Translations under genes and position numbers: made by a program
Source: Roseibium litorale
GTDB taxonomy: Bacteria > Pseudomonadota > Alphaproteobacteria > Rhizobiales > Stappiaceae
Direction of reading: 5' to 3'
DNA: 64,000 nt
NCBI RefSeq assembly: GCF_014842915.1
Contig: NZ_JACYXI010000008.1
Coordinates: 124,001-188,000 of the forward strand
The notes under the pieces: generated by a model
Databases searched by the model: none
What the model was told of the DNA's origin: nothing
The model's input: the letters and a program-made list of their open reading frames with translations, nothing else
In this document: positions 26,749 to 34,971 of the stretch, piece after piece
Position numbering within the stretch: the stretch's first letter is position 1
Layout: every line of letters begins with the position of its first letter

Positions 26749-27855
26749 ATGCGTAAATCGCTGATCGGCGCGCTCATACTTGCAGGGCTCACCGCAATGC
26801 CGGCCTTAGCGGCCACAGAACTTCGCACAAGCAGCGGCTTCGGCCCCAATCACGTGAATGCAGAAGGCTACAAGGTCTTCCTGAACAAACTCGAGGAACT
26901 GTCGGGTGGTAACTTCACCGGCAAGGACTTTCCTTCCGGCCTTGTCAGCCCGGCGGAAATGGTCTCTGGTCTGCAGTCGGGTATGGTGGATCTGGGCTCG
27001 GTGCTGATGCCCTATTTCCCTGCGGAGTTCGTGGAGGCCAACCTGCCTTCGGAACTCGCCCTGATCGGCACCAATGGCCGCGCTTCTTCGGCGGCCTCGC
27101 TGGAATACATCCTCACCTGCCAGGAATGCCTTGCCGAATTCGAGCGCTCGGGTGAGGTATATCTGGCAGGCTCCGCCACCCCCGCCTATCAGCTTCTGAC
27201 GCTGAAGCCGGTCCGGGACACCGCAGACCTGACGGGCCTCAGGGTACGCACCGGCGGGGCCGCCTTCACCCGCTGGGCCGAGGCGATGGGTGCCATTCCG
27301 GTGCAGTTGCCCGCGCCGGAAATCTTCGAGGCCATGAGCCAGGGCGTGGTGCAGGCGCATTACAACACGCCGCAGGATCTGAAGTCCTACAACCTGTTCG
27401 AGATCGTGAAGTCCATCACCCTGATCAATCAGGGCACCTTCAACGGCGTCAGTCCCTTCAGCATCCGCGCTGACCTATGGGCCAGCCTTTCGCCTGAGGA
27501 ACGCAAGCAGTTCATAGAAGCCGCTCAATATGGTTCGGCAGCCATCCTCTACCGCTTCGAGGACTCGGTGAAAACTTCGCTGGAAAAGGCGAAAGCGGAT
27601 GGCATCGAGATCATCGAACCATCGGACAAACTGGTGGAGGCCAACAAGGCCTTTGTTGAAAAGGACCTGAAGGAACTGCCCAAACGGCTAGCAGACAAGG
27701 GCATCAAGGATGCGGAAGCCAAGATCGCCCGCTACCGTGCCCTCGTTCAAAAGTGGAAGGGCCTCATCCAGGACGGCACCACGGAAGAAGCCTATGTCGC
27801 GCTGCTGAAAAGCGAGATCTGGGACAAGATCGATCTCGCCAAATATCCCAACTGA
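26749..27855 (+). CDS. TRAP transporter substrate-binding protein DctP
   Basis: A 368-residue periplasmic protein with a signal peptide at residues 1-21 (MRKSLIGALILAGLTAMPALA). The DctP family motif is seen in the middle: DLTGLRVRTGGAAFTRWAEAMGA, with the Arg that contacts the carboxylate of the ligand. Near the C-terminus is a long helical region typical of the family. TRAP importers take up organic acids using a sodium gradient. With the dehydrogenase and BKACE genes downstream the ligand is likely a 3-hydroxy acid. A GGAGG ribosome-binding site precedes the ATG. Confidence 0.93.
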   Translation: MRKSLIGALILAGLTAMPALAATELRTSSGFGPNHVNAEGYKVFLNKLEELSGGNFTGKDFPSGLVSPAEMVSGLQSGMVDLGSVLMPYFPAEFVEANLPSELALIGTNGRASSAASLEYILTCQECLAEFERSGEVYLAGSATPAYQLLTLKPVRDTADLTGLRVRTGGAAFTRWAEAMGAIPVQLPAPEIFEAMSQGVVQAHYNTPQDLKSYNLFEIVKSITLINQGTFNGVSPFSIRADLWASLSPEERKQFIEAAQYGSAAILYRFEDSVKTSLEKAKADGIEIIEPSDKLVEANKAFVEKDLKELPKRLADKGIKDAEAKIARYRALVQKWKGLIQDGTTEEAYVALLKSEIWDKIDLAKYPN

Positions 27856-27941
27856 GCCGCGGCAAATCCTGCAGCTAGCCCTTTAAAACCAGACAGTGCG
27901 CCGCTCCCGGTGGGAGCGGCGCGGCCTGACACGAGGCATTC

Positions 27942-28439
27942 ATGCGCCAGATCGACAAACTCCTGTCATCAGTGACGATAGGCGTGGGCGTCACGATGAT
28001 CGCCCTGATGATCCTGCAGATCTGCCTGGATGCAGCCCTGCGGACAACCGCTGGCCTGCCGCTGCCTGGCACGGTCGAAATCGTCTCGAACTACTACATG
28101 GTTGCCCTCAGCTTTCTGCCTGCGGCGCTGGTGCAGCGGCAAGGCCGGAATATCGAGGCAACCTTTCTTTACACTTTTCTGCCCCGCGTCCTGAAGCGCA
28201 TGGCCGATATTTTCGCCCGCCTTCTGGCGATCGTCGTCTACGGCCTGATCACATGGCAGTCCTTCCTGGATGCCATGACCAAGACGCGGATCAAGGCCTA
28301 TGCACTGGCCGGAACCATCGAGATCCCGATCTGGCCCTGCTACTGGCTGGTACCGCTGTCCTTCGGCCTGCTCGTCATTGCCCTCGCCCTTCCCCCCGCG
28401 CCTCAGGATGCGGATGCCGGAATTCCGGAAGTGAGATAG
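27942..28439 (+). CDS. TRAP transporter small permease DctQ
   Basis: A 165-residue membrane protein with four hydrophobic segments (about residues 10-32, 48-64, 88-108 and 132-153), the DctQ layout. It stands between the DctP and DctM genes, ending 3 bases before the DctM ATG. The ATG at 27942 has GAGG upstream. A longer open frame overlapping on the plus strand (from 27896) has no family features and was ignored. Confidence 0.9.
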   Translation: MRQIDKLLSSVTIGVGVTMIALMILQICLDAALRTTAGLPLPGTVEIVSNYYMVALSFLPAALVQRQGRNIEATFLYTFLPRVLKRMADIFARLLAIVVYGLITWQSFLDAMTKTRIKAYALAGTIEIPIWPCYWLVPLSFGLLVIALALPPAPQDADAGIPEVR

Positions 28440-28442
28440 AAG

Positions 28443-29738
28443 ATGGACCCGCTCCTCATTGGTACCGGCGGCATCGCTCTGGTGCTGTTCCTCATTGCGA
28501 TCCGCGTTCCCATTGCCGTGGCCCTGTTCTCCGTCTCCTTCGGCGGACTATGGCTGGCCTTTGGCAGCCGCATGGCCTTCGGCATTTTCTCGACAGTGCC
28601 CTATGGCTTCGCTGCCAGCTGGACGCTCAGCTCCGTGCCGCTGTTCCTGTTCATGGGCTTCGTGGCCTATCACGCAGGGCTGACGAGCGGCCTCTTTGCA
28701 GCCGCAAGAGCCTGGCTGGGTGCCTTGCCCGGCGGCCTTGCCGTGGCCTCGATTTTCGGTGCCAGCGGCTTTGCTGCCGTCACCGGTTCCAGCATCGCCT
28801 GCGCGGCGGCCATGGGCCGCATCGCCATACCGGAAATGCTGAAGAGCAACTATGACCCGCGCATCGCCAGTGGCTCGGTGGCGGCGGCAGGCACCATCGG
28901 CGCATTGATCCCGCCGAGCATCATCCTCATTCTTTTCGGCATTCAGGCGCAGGTGTCCATCATCTCCCTGTTCTTTGGCGGCCTGCTGATCGGCCTGGCC
29001 ACCCTTGTCATTTATTCTCTTTTGGTAATCGGCATTGCCCTTGTCCGCCCGGGAATGCTGCCGCGCGGCAGCATTCCGCCGCGCGCGGAACGCTTTGCAG
29101 CGCTGCTGGAAGTGTGGCCGGTGCTTGCCCTGATCCTCGGCATTTTCGGCGGCATGTTTGCCGGCTGGTTCACCACCACCGAAGCGGGCGCGGTTGGTGC
29201 CCTGCTCACCGTCGTCATCGGCTTTGCCCGGCGCGCCCTGACCCGGAAGGCGCTTGTCTCCAGCGCGGTTGACACACTCATAGGCATGGCCAGCCTGTCG
29301 CTGGTGGCAGCAGGCGCCAATGCCTTCACCCGCTTCATCGCTCTCACCGGCGTGACCACCGCCATCGGCGATTGGGTCGCCGCGATGGAGCTGAGCCAGC
29401 TTGCGCTGCTGCTGATGATATCGGGCATCTATCTTATGCTCGGCATGTTCCTGGAGCCTATCGGCGCCATGCTGCTGACGCTGCCCATCCTGCTGCCGCT
29501 GACGGCCGCGGCGGGCGTCCCCACCATCTGGTTCGGCATTCTCGTCGCCAAGCTGCTGGAAATCGGCATGATCACGCCGCCGGTCGGGCTCAACGTCTTC
29601 GTCATCAACAGCGTGACAGGCAGATCCATTTCCCTTGAGCAGATCTTCCGCGGCACGCTCTGGTTCCTCGCGGCCGATGCGGTCATCGTTCTTCTGATGA
29701 TTGCAACGCGTAACGTCTTCATACCGCTGCTCGGTTGA
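28443..29738 (+). CDS. TRAP transporter large permease DctM
   Basis: A 431-residue inner-membrane protein with about 12 hydrophobic segments. Family features include the FGASGFAAVTGSSIACAAAM stretch after the third helix, IGALIPPSIILILFGI, and the late ITPPVGLNVFVINSVTG element. It forms the sodium-coupled translocating unit with DctQ. The dehydrogenase start follows within 18 bases of the stop. Confidence 0.94.
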   Translation: MDPLLIGTGGIALVLFLIAIRVPIAVALFSVSFGGLWLAFGSRMAFGIFSTVPYGFAASWTLSSVPLFLFMGFVAYHAGLTSGLFAAARAWLGALPGGLAVASIFGASGFAAVTGSSIACAAAMGRIAIPEMLKSNYDPRIASGSVAAAGTIGALIPPSIILILFGIQAQVSIISLFFGGLLIGLATLVIYSLLVIGIALVRPGMLPRGSIPPRAERFAALLEVWPVLALILGIFGGMFAGWFTTTEAGAVGALLTVVIGFARRALTRKALVSSAVDTLIGMASLSLVAAGANAFTRFIALTGVTTAIGDWVAAMELSQLALLLMISGIYLMLGMFLEPIGAMLLTLPILLPLTAAAGVPTIWFGILVAKLLEIGMITPPVGLNVFVINSVTGRSISLEQIFRGTLWFLAADAVIVLLMIATRNVFIPLLG

Positions 29739-29755
29739 GGAAGGGAGACGGACAG

Positions 29756-30706
29756 ATGCCGGACGAGACAAGACAGACCATTGCCATCATAGGTGCGGGA
29801 CTGATTGGCACCTCATGGGCCGCACTCTTCGCCTTCGCCGGGCACCGGGTGCTCGTCCATGATCAGGATGGCGCGGCCTGTTTGGCAGCCCCGGCGCGGA
29901 TCAATACGGCTCTGGCAGAGCTTGCCGCCCTATACGGCCACAAGGACAGGACCGGAGACGTGGAGGTCACGGAGACCCTGGCAGAAGCCGCCATCAGCGC
30001 TGCCATCATTCAGGAGTGCATCCGCGAGGATCTTGGAGCCAAGCAAGCGCTATACCGGCAACTCCGCCCGCTGGCGCCTGCGGCAATCATTGCCAGTTCG
30101 ACCTCAACCTTCCTGCCTTCGGCCCTGTTTGATGGCCTTCAAAACGCGCAAGCCTGCCTGACCGCTCATCCCCTGCTGCCGCCGCACCTGATCCCGGTGA
30201 GCGAACTGGTTCCCGCCCCTTTCACCGCCCCGGACACCTTGCAGACGATGGGCCGGGTTCTGAAAGGCGCGGGCCACAAGGTCATTCACCTGGCTCAGGA
30301 AGTGCCCGGCTTCGTCCTGAACCGGCTGCAGTTCGCTGTGCTGGGCGAGGCCATGCATCTGGTGGATACGGGCATTTGCGAACCTGACGCCATCGACCTT
30401 GCAATCCGCCACGGGCTGGGGCTGCGATGGGCGTCGATCGGCCTCTTCGCCAACAGTCATCTGAATGCAGCCGGTGGCATCGAGGGCTCCTTCACCAGCT
30501 ACCGTGCGGCGCTGGAACCTGTGCTGCAGGATCTCAAGCCCGCTCACCCCTGGTCTGACGATCTCATCAGCCGGATTGGCACGGCGATGCGCCGCGATGT
30601 GCCAGAAGACCGGATTCCCACTGAGCGCCAGGAGCGGGACGCCCGTATCGCCGCCCTGCGCAGGCTGCTGATCCAGCTTGAGGCCAGCCCGCCTGCCGGG
30701 CCCTGA
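29756..30706 (+). CDS. 3-hydroxyacyl-CoA dehydrogenase family, lambda-crystallin/L-gulonate 3-dehydrogenase-like
   Basis: A 316-residue NAD-dependent dehydrogenase. The start is the ATG at 29756 with AGGGAG before it; the frame is open from a TTG at 29735. The Rossmann motif is IAIIGAGLIGTSWAALFAF, followed by ASSTSTFLPS, the active-site HPLLPPHLIPVSELVPAP, VPGFVLNRLQFAV and GLGLRWASIG. These blocks match lambda-crystallin/L-gulonate 3-dehydrogenase and L-carnitine dehydrogenase relatives rather than fatty-acid FadB enzymes. It should oxidise a free 3-hydroxy acid to a 3-keto acid, the substrate type for the BKACE enzyme encoded next. The precise acid (gulonate-like, carnitine-like or another) is unknown. 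Confidence 0.9.
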   Translation: MPDETRQTIAIIGAGLIGTSWAALFAFAGHRVLVHDQDGAACLAAPARINTALAELAALYGHKDRTGDVEVTETLAEAAISAAIIQECIREDLGAKQALYRQLRPLAPAAIIASSTSTFLPSALFDGLQNAQACLTAHPLLPPHLIPVSELVPAPFTAPDTLQTMGRVLKGAGHKVIHLAQEVPGFVLNRLQFAVLGEAMHLVDTGICEPDAIDLAIRHGLGLRWASIGLFANSHLNAAGGIEGSFTSYRAALEPVLQDLKPAHPWSDDLISRIGTAMRRDVPEDRIPTERQERDARIAALRRLLIQLEASPPAGP

Positions 30707-30806
30707 GCCTCAAACGATCCCTGCCTATCACTCTCCCATCCGCCAGAACCGGACATGCCTCGTGCATGGCACCGGAAGGGCGGTGCATTCCCGGAAAGGT
30801 ACATGC

Positions 30807-31736
30807 ATGTCCAAAAGCGTCATCATCACCTGCGCCGTTACAGGCTCGCTGCATACCCCGTCCATGTCGCCCTATCTGCCCATAACCCCCAGCCAGATCG
30901 CGGAGGAATCCGTTGCGGCAGCGGAGGCAGGAGCTTCAATCATCCACCTTCACGCCCGTGATCCGGAAGACGGACGTCCGACGGCAGACCCCGCCGTATT
31001 TGCCCAGTTCCTGCCCCGCATCAAGCAGCAGACGGCGGCGGTCGTGAACATCTCCACCGGCGGCGGACCGGGTATGAGCCTCGATGACCGGCTGGCGGCT
31101 GCGGAAGCGGCGAGCCCGGAAATGACCTCGCTCAACATGGGCTCGATCAACAATGGCCTGTTCGCGGGTGCAGGCCGCATCAAGGACTACAAACACGACT
31201 GGGAAAAGCCCTTCCTGGAGAGTGGCCGCAATACCGTCTTCAAGAATACGTTCGAAGACATTGAGGCGATCATGAACCGGCTCGGCAAGGGGCACGGCTG
31301 CCGCTTCGAATTCGAGTGCTACGACATCGGGCATCTCTACAATCTGGCCTATTTCATCGACCGGAAGATCTATGAGCCGCCGCTGTTCCTGCAGTTCATT
31401 CTCGGTGTTCTTGGCGGTGTCGGCGCAGAGGCAGATCATTTGCTGCACATGATCCGGACCGCCCAACGCCTGTTCGGACAGGATATCGAATGGTCGGTGC
31501 TGGGCGCCGGCCGGGCGCAGATGCCCCTGTGCACCCACAATGCCCTGCTTGGCGGCAATGTGCGCGTCGGGCTTGAAGACAGCCTCAACATCGGGCCGCG
31601 CCAGCTTGCGACCTCCAATGCGCAGCAGGTCATGAAGATCCGCCGCATTCTGGAGGAACTGTCGTTCACGGTTGCCACCCCGGACGAAGCCCGCTCACGC
31701 CTCGCCCTCAAGGGCGGAAGCAATGTGAGCTTCTGA
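30807..31736 (+). CDS. Beta-keto acid cleavage enzyme (BKACE, DUF849)
   Basis: A 309-residue zinc enzyme of the BKACE family, which condenses a beta-keto acid with acetyl-CoA and splits it into acetoacetate and a new acyl-CoA. The start is the ATG at 30807 (MSKSVIITCAVTGS) after GGAAAGG; the open frame runs 43 codons further upstream over the previous gene. Zinc ligands are in SIIHLHARDPEDG (His47, His49). The catalytic Glu region is FEFECYDIGH, and the C-terminal SLNIGPRQLATSNAQQV is conserved. The family includes the dehydrocarnitine, 3-keto-5-aminohexanoate and 5-hydroxy-3-oxo acid types. It forms a pathway with the preceding dehydrogenase and TRAP importer. Confidence 0.93.
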   Translation: MSKSVIITCAVTGSLHTPSMSPYLPITPSQIAEESVAAAEAGASIIHLHARDPEDGRPTADPAVFAQFLPRIKQQTAAVVNISTGGGPGMSLDDRLAAAEAASPEMTSLNMGSINNGLFAGAGRIKDYKHDWEKPFLESGRNTVFKNTFEDIEAIMNRLGKGHGCRFEFECYDIGHLYNLAYFIDRKIYEPPLFLQFILGVLGGVGAEADHLLHMIRTAQRLFGQDIEWSVLGAGRAQMPLCTHNALLGGNVRVGLEDSLNIGPRQLATSNAQQVMKIRRILEELSFTVATPDEARSRLALKGGSNVSF

Positions 31737-31759
31737 TCCTCGCAGCGGCAGCCCCCGCG

Positions 31760-31782
31760 CCTTCCGGCCCCATCCCGGAAGG
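31760..31782. terminator. Stem-loop between convergent BKACE and hipA genes
   Basis: CCTTCCGG at 31760-31767 pairs with CCGGAAGG at 31775-31782 in the 108-bp gap between two convergent genes. No T-run follows on either strand, so it is only a probable terminator. Confidence 0.4.
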
Positions 31783-31844
31783 AGCGGGACTGGTTTCACT
31801 CCCCGCTCATCATCCAGATGAGAGCAGCTGAAACCGGCTGGCAG

Positions 31845-33128
31845 TTACCGGAGCTCTGGCACCTTGCCGTAGCCGTCGAAGGCATAGGGGTTCAGGAACT
31901 GGCGGCCTTCGAAGAACCGGCGCTCCACATCCGTCATTCCCGCTTCCCCGCAAACCTCCGGCCAGTGCGTCAGGATCGTTTCAATCTGACCATCGATGAT
32001 CCGGCGGGCGTCCTCAGGCGTCAGCAGGAAGGCAGGGGCGGCCCGGAGCGCCAGAGCTAACTGAGAACTGCGGGAATTGTCCGCGATGACCATGGCCTGA
32101 TTGGCCCGCTCTCCGCCCCGCGTTTGAGGTGCCACGTCATAAACCGGCGTCAGGGACAGGGCCTTGCCGTCCCAGAACGCTGCATGATTGCGGGCGTGAT
32201 CATCGGTGTTGCCGACGAGGATGTTGAAGGTCATGCGGGAGAACAGCTCCACCAGATCGCGCGTGGGATCGGCAAAGTCCTTGCGGATGATCTGAGCCAG
32301 CATCTGATAGGAGATGTGATGCGCGGACATTTCATGTTCCTGCGTCCAGGTGAGCGCTGAGACCATCGCACGGCGCTGCCAGGCGCTTTCTCCCGCAGGC
32401 GTCCGGTCGAACCGCTCGACCAGAAGCACGTCGCGGTCAAGAACCCTTGCGATCTCCACCGGCGCCGTGTCCAGTCCGGCGGCCTTTGCCAGCTTCATGG
32501 CCGCAAACTCGCCCTTCACCATGGCAAAGACATCATTGGAGGCAGAGAATTTTGCGATCATCTTCCGCGGGCGCCCGCCGGACGTGCCGGTGAGCAGCGC
32601 TTTCGGACGGGCGCCGCCAATCGAGCTGCCATGCAGGATGGTCCGGTCGAGCGCGGGGGGAACCGGCTCCCCGGCCGCAATCCGGTCGGCAAACTCCTGA
32701 AGATCCTGAAGCGATGCGTTCTCCCCTTCACGGGGCACGAACCGGGCCGACGAGCTCTGGAAGTCCAGTGCGCCAATGCGGTCAGACCCGGAGTGCATCA
32801 TGAATGTCATCTCACCGAAGCTGTCCTCGTTGATCGCCTCTCTGCGATGCCCCAGGAGATCGTGAATGATGACCCTGCGCCCCCACCGGTCAGGCAGTGC
32901 ATCCCGCAGGCTTGGCGCAAGACCGTGACCGGCAGGCGGATCGATCACGCCAGCCCCCAGAGGCAAATCCAGATTGAAGACAGGAATGGCATCCGGACGG
33001 GCCAGATAACTGCGGCCATAGTTGAAATAGATGATCCTGTCCCGCGCGGCCACGCGGCCAGCGACGACAGGCTCCACTTGCCCCGGCAGCCAGATCCAGA
33101 CGAACAGCTCTTCCGGCTCAGAAATCAT
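31845..33128 (-). CDS. hipA: HipA-family toxin kinase
   Basis: A 427-residue HipA-like Ser/Thr kinase with the N-terminal subdomain and C-terminal kinase core. Seen are the Gly-rich loop HGSSIGGARPKAL (about residues 165-177), with the Ser pair that corresponds to the autophosphorylated loop in HipA, the catalytic NTDDHARNHAAF (about residues 303-314) and the metal-binding LTPVYDVAPQ. HipA of E. coli phosphorylates glutamyl-tRNA synthetase and causes dormancy. The start overlaps the hipB stop by 11 bases. It is flanked by unrelated catabolic operons, which suggests an acquired module. Confidence 0.92.
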   Translation of the reverse strand: MISEPEELFVWIWLPGQVEPVVAGRVAARDRIIYFNYGRSYLARPDAIPVFNLDLPLGAGVIDPPAGHGLAPSLRDALPDRWGRRVIIHDLLGHRREAINEDSFGEMTFMMHSGSDRIGALDFQSSSARFVPREGENASLQDLQEFADRIAAGEPVPPALDRTILHGSSIGGARPKALLTGTSGGRPRKMIAKFSASNDVFAMVKGEFAAMKLAKAAGLDTAPVEIARVLDRDVLLVERFDRTPAGESAWQRRAMVSALTWTQEHEMSAHHISYQMLAQIIRKDFADPTRDLVELFSRMTFNILVGNTDDHARNHAAFWDGKALSLTPVYDVAPQTRGGERANQAMVIADNSRSSQLALALRAAPAFLLTPEDARRIIDGQIETILTHWPEVCGEAGMTDVERRFFEGRQFLNPYAFDGYGKVPELR

Positions 33129-33453
33129 CGTTCAGCTCCGGCCTGCGGGAGTGGACCCGCTGGGGCAGCAGATTAAGCTTGATCCGGGTCTCCGCCAGCC
33201 GCGCGTCAATTGCCTGCGCCCCGCCGAAAAGATCGAGGCCGACGAGTTGGGCAGCCTCAAAAACAAAGCCGATGGCAACGGTCGGCTGCCCGGCCTCGAT
33301 TGCCCTGACGGTCTTGCGGGCACAGCCAAGACGCCGCGCAAGCTCATCCTCGCTCCAGCCCCGCATCTTGCGCCCTGCCTGGATCTCAGCCGCCAGCAGC
33401 CGCAAGCCGCTGCGGGCCGCAAGAGAGAGGCTCCCGAACTTGTCTGACACCAT
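33118..33453 (-). CDS. hipB: HipB-family antitoxin, Xre-type repressor
   Basis: A 111-residue DNA-binding protein with an Xre/HTH_3 domain (RGWSEDELARRLGCARKTVRAI, about residues 30-51), encoded just before and overlapping the hipA-like gene, as is standard for this module. The ATG at 33453 (MVSDKFGSLSL) is chosen; a TTG at 33468 is the alternative. The C-terminal tail is longer than in E. coli HipB (88 residues). Several copies of a GTATCC/GTACCC motif upstream are its likely operators. Confidence 0.88.
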   Translation of the reverse strand: MVSDKFGSLSLAARSGLRLLAAEIQAGRKMRGWSEDELARRLGCARKTVRAIEAGQPTVAIGFVFEAAQLVGLDLFGGAQAIDARLAETRIKLNLLPQRVHSRRPELNDDF

Positions 33454-33459
33454 AAAATT

Positions 33460-33600
33460 GTACCTCAAAAGATACGAAAATCAGGATTTTGTACCCTGAA
33501 GGAATCATAAGTCAAAAGCGCGAGAGAAACAAGGAAATGGTCTGCTTTTGTATCCTTCAAGGTTCAAAATAAGATACAATGATCTTTTTAGGATACAAAA
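33460..33600. promoter_or_regulatory. HipB operator cluster with TTTTGTATCC repeats
   Basis: The AT-rich stretch upstream of hipB repeats one motif in both directions: TTTTGTACCC at 33487-33496, TTTTGTATCC at 33546-33555, GATACAA at 33573-33579, GGATACAAAA at 33591-33600 (exact inverse of the second), and GTACCTC/GATAC around 33460-33475. HipB of E. coli binds TATCC-N8-GGATA repeats in its promoter, so these are good operator candidates. Confidence 0.7.
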
Positions 33601-33681
33601 TAGGGAAAATGCCCCGAGTCTGTGGCCTAAAATAACAAGCCCGGCAGGCGCCGGTTGAGGTTGATGATACACCCGAAGCTT

Positions 33682-33828
33682 CGCGGGTTTTCTCCGCGCT
33701 GTCCCGGCCTTGAGCCGGGACCTGTCTAGAAACATATTGTTTTTAATAGAGAAAATAGACGAGAGATCCCGGATCTCCGCTTCGCTGCGTGCGGGACGGC
33801 GCGGGGAAAACTCCCGCAGCCCTGGGTT
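33682..33828. repeat. Intergenic palindromic repeat, second copy of the family at 23280
   Basis: The 437-bp gap between hipB and the binding-protein gene holds, besides operators and a terminator, an imperfect inverted repeat: GCGGGTTTTCTCCGCGCTGTCCCG (about 33685-33710) pairs with GCGGGACGGCGCGGGGAAAACTCCCGC (about 33799-33827). A nested hairpin GTCCCGGC/GCCGGGAC lies at about 33702-33721. The block CCCGGATCTCCG...TTCGCTGCGT near 33770-33792 is shared, in inverse orientation, with the left arm of the repeat at 23280-23448. Confidence 0.6.
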
Positions 33829-33840
33829 TGCCAGCAGTCT

Positions 33841-33862
33841 GAGCCCGGCAGTGGCCGGGCTC
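33841..33862 (-). terminator. Hairpin terminator of the ribose-type ABC operon
   Basis: GAGCCCGGC at 33841-33849 and GCCGGGCTC at 33854-33862 form a perfect 9-bp stem with a 4-base loop, 28 bases after the stop of the binding-protein gene read on the minus strand. A long T-run is absent, so efficiency is uncertain. Confidence 0.5.
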
Positions 33863-33889
33863 ATCCATTCGCAATTTCCCTTGGCGATC

Positions 33890-34933
33890 CTAGCGCTTGG
33901 GCAGCGGGATCCATTCGGCGACGGAGACATCCGCGTGCTGGAACTGGGGCATCTTCATGCCCAGGTCTTCCATGTTCTTCACGTCATTATCGTTCAGGAA
34001 CTTCTGGGTGATCAGCGTCGGCGGTACGACGACCTGCTTGTCCGTCGTCTCGCCGGCCAGCATCAGAGCCAGGGTGCGGACGCTGACTTCACCAACAACC
34101 GCCGGATTGGTGGCAACGGTTGCGACCCAGGCAGAGTCCGGTTCCCGCATGGCGGAAATGTCCGCGGTCGAGACATCTGCGGAGTAGATCTTGATGTCCT
34201 GGTTGAGACCGGCCTCATCCACCGCGATCTTCACGCCCTTGGCGAACTCATCGAAGGGGGCGAACATGACGGAGATATTGGGGTTGGCCTGCAGCACCGA
34301 CCGGGCCTGGTTGGCAACGGAGTTGGCAATCGGATTGTCCAGCGTGCCGAACATGGCCGCTTCCTGAATGCCGGGATTGGCTGCCTTGATTTCCTTCCAG
34401 GCAACGTCGCGGCGGTCCAGCGGGGCAATGCCCGGAACATAGACATAGCCCGCGGTGAAGCTGTTGCCATTGTCCTCGATCGCCTGGTCCAGAGCCATCT
34501 TGCCGAGGAGATAGTCCGACTGCTCGATCTGCGGCACGGCATCATTTTCGACGTTCACATCAAAAGCGACGACCTTGATGCCTGCGTCCACAGCGCGCTG
34601 CGCGGCTGCCTTCATGGATTCCGTCAGGCCGTGCTGGATGATAATGCCATTGACCCCGAGCGCGATGGCCTGATCGACCATATCCGCCTGAAGGGCCGCA
34701 TCCTGGCGGCTGTCGAGCACGCGCAGGTCCACGCCCAGGGCTTCGGCCTGCTTCTCCACACCCGAAAGATAGGACTGGAAGAAGTCACCGGTCGACAAGT
34801 AGCGCACCAGCGCAATCTTGACCTCGCCCGGCTTGTCGAAGGGAGCCGGCATGTCCGCCGCCTGGACGGATCCGAGGGCCGCGAGCGTCATTCCCGCAGC
34901 TGCCGTGAGCTTCATGAATTCACGTCTGATCAT
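33890..34933 (-). CDS. Sugar ABC transporter substrate-binding protein (RbsB type, candidate methylthioribose/deoxyribose binder)
   Basis: A 347-residue periplasmic protein. The ATG at 34933 (MIRREFMKLTAAAGM) is chosen because GGGAGG lies 7 bases upstream. The N-terminus carries an RRxFxK pattern and a hydrophobic stretch ending VQAADM, so export could be by Tat or Sec. The mature protein is a type I binder with the element QAIALGVNGIIIQHGL and the partner VKIALVRYLSTGDFF start. It is last in a minus-strand operon ATPase-permease-binding protein, divergent from mtnK and mtnA. Its ligand is inferred to be 5-methylthioribose, 5-deoxyribose or a related pentose. Confidence 0.9.
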   Translation of the reverse strand: MIRREFMKLTAAAGMTLAALGSVQAADMPAPFDKPGEVKIALVRYLSTGDFFQSYLSGVEKQAEALGVDLRVLDSRQDAALQADMVDQAIALGVNGIIIQHGLTESMKAAAQRAVDAGIKVVAFDVNVENDAVPQIEQSDYLLGKMALDQAIEDNGNSFTAGYVYVPGIAPLDRRDVAWKEIKAANPGIQEAAMFGTLDNPIANSVANQARSVLQANPNISVMFAPFDEFAKGVKIAVDEAGLNQDIKIYSADVSTADISAMREPDSAWVATVATNPAVVGEVSVRTLALMLAGETTDKQVVVPPTLITQKFLNDNDVKNMEDLGMKMPQFQHADVSVAEWIPLPKR

Positions 34934-34971
34934 TTTGTTTCCTCCCAAGTATTCCGTGACGCTTGTAAGCG

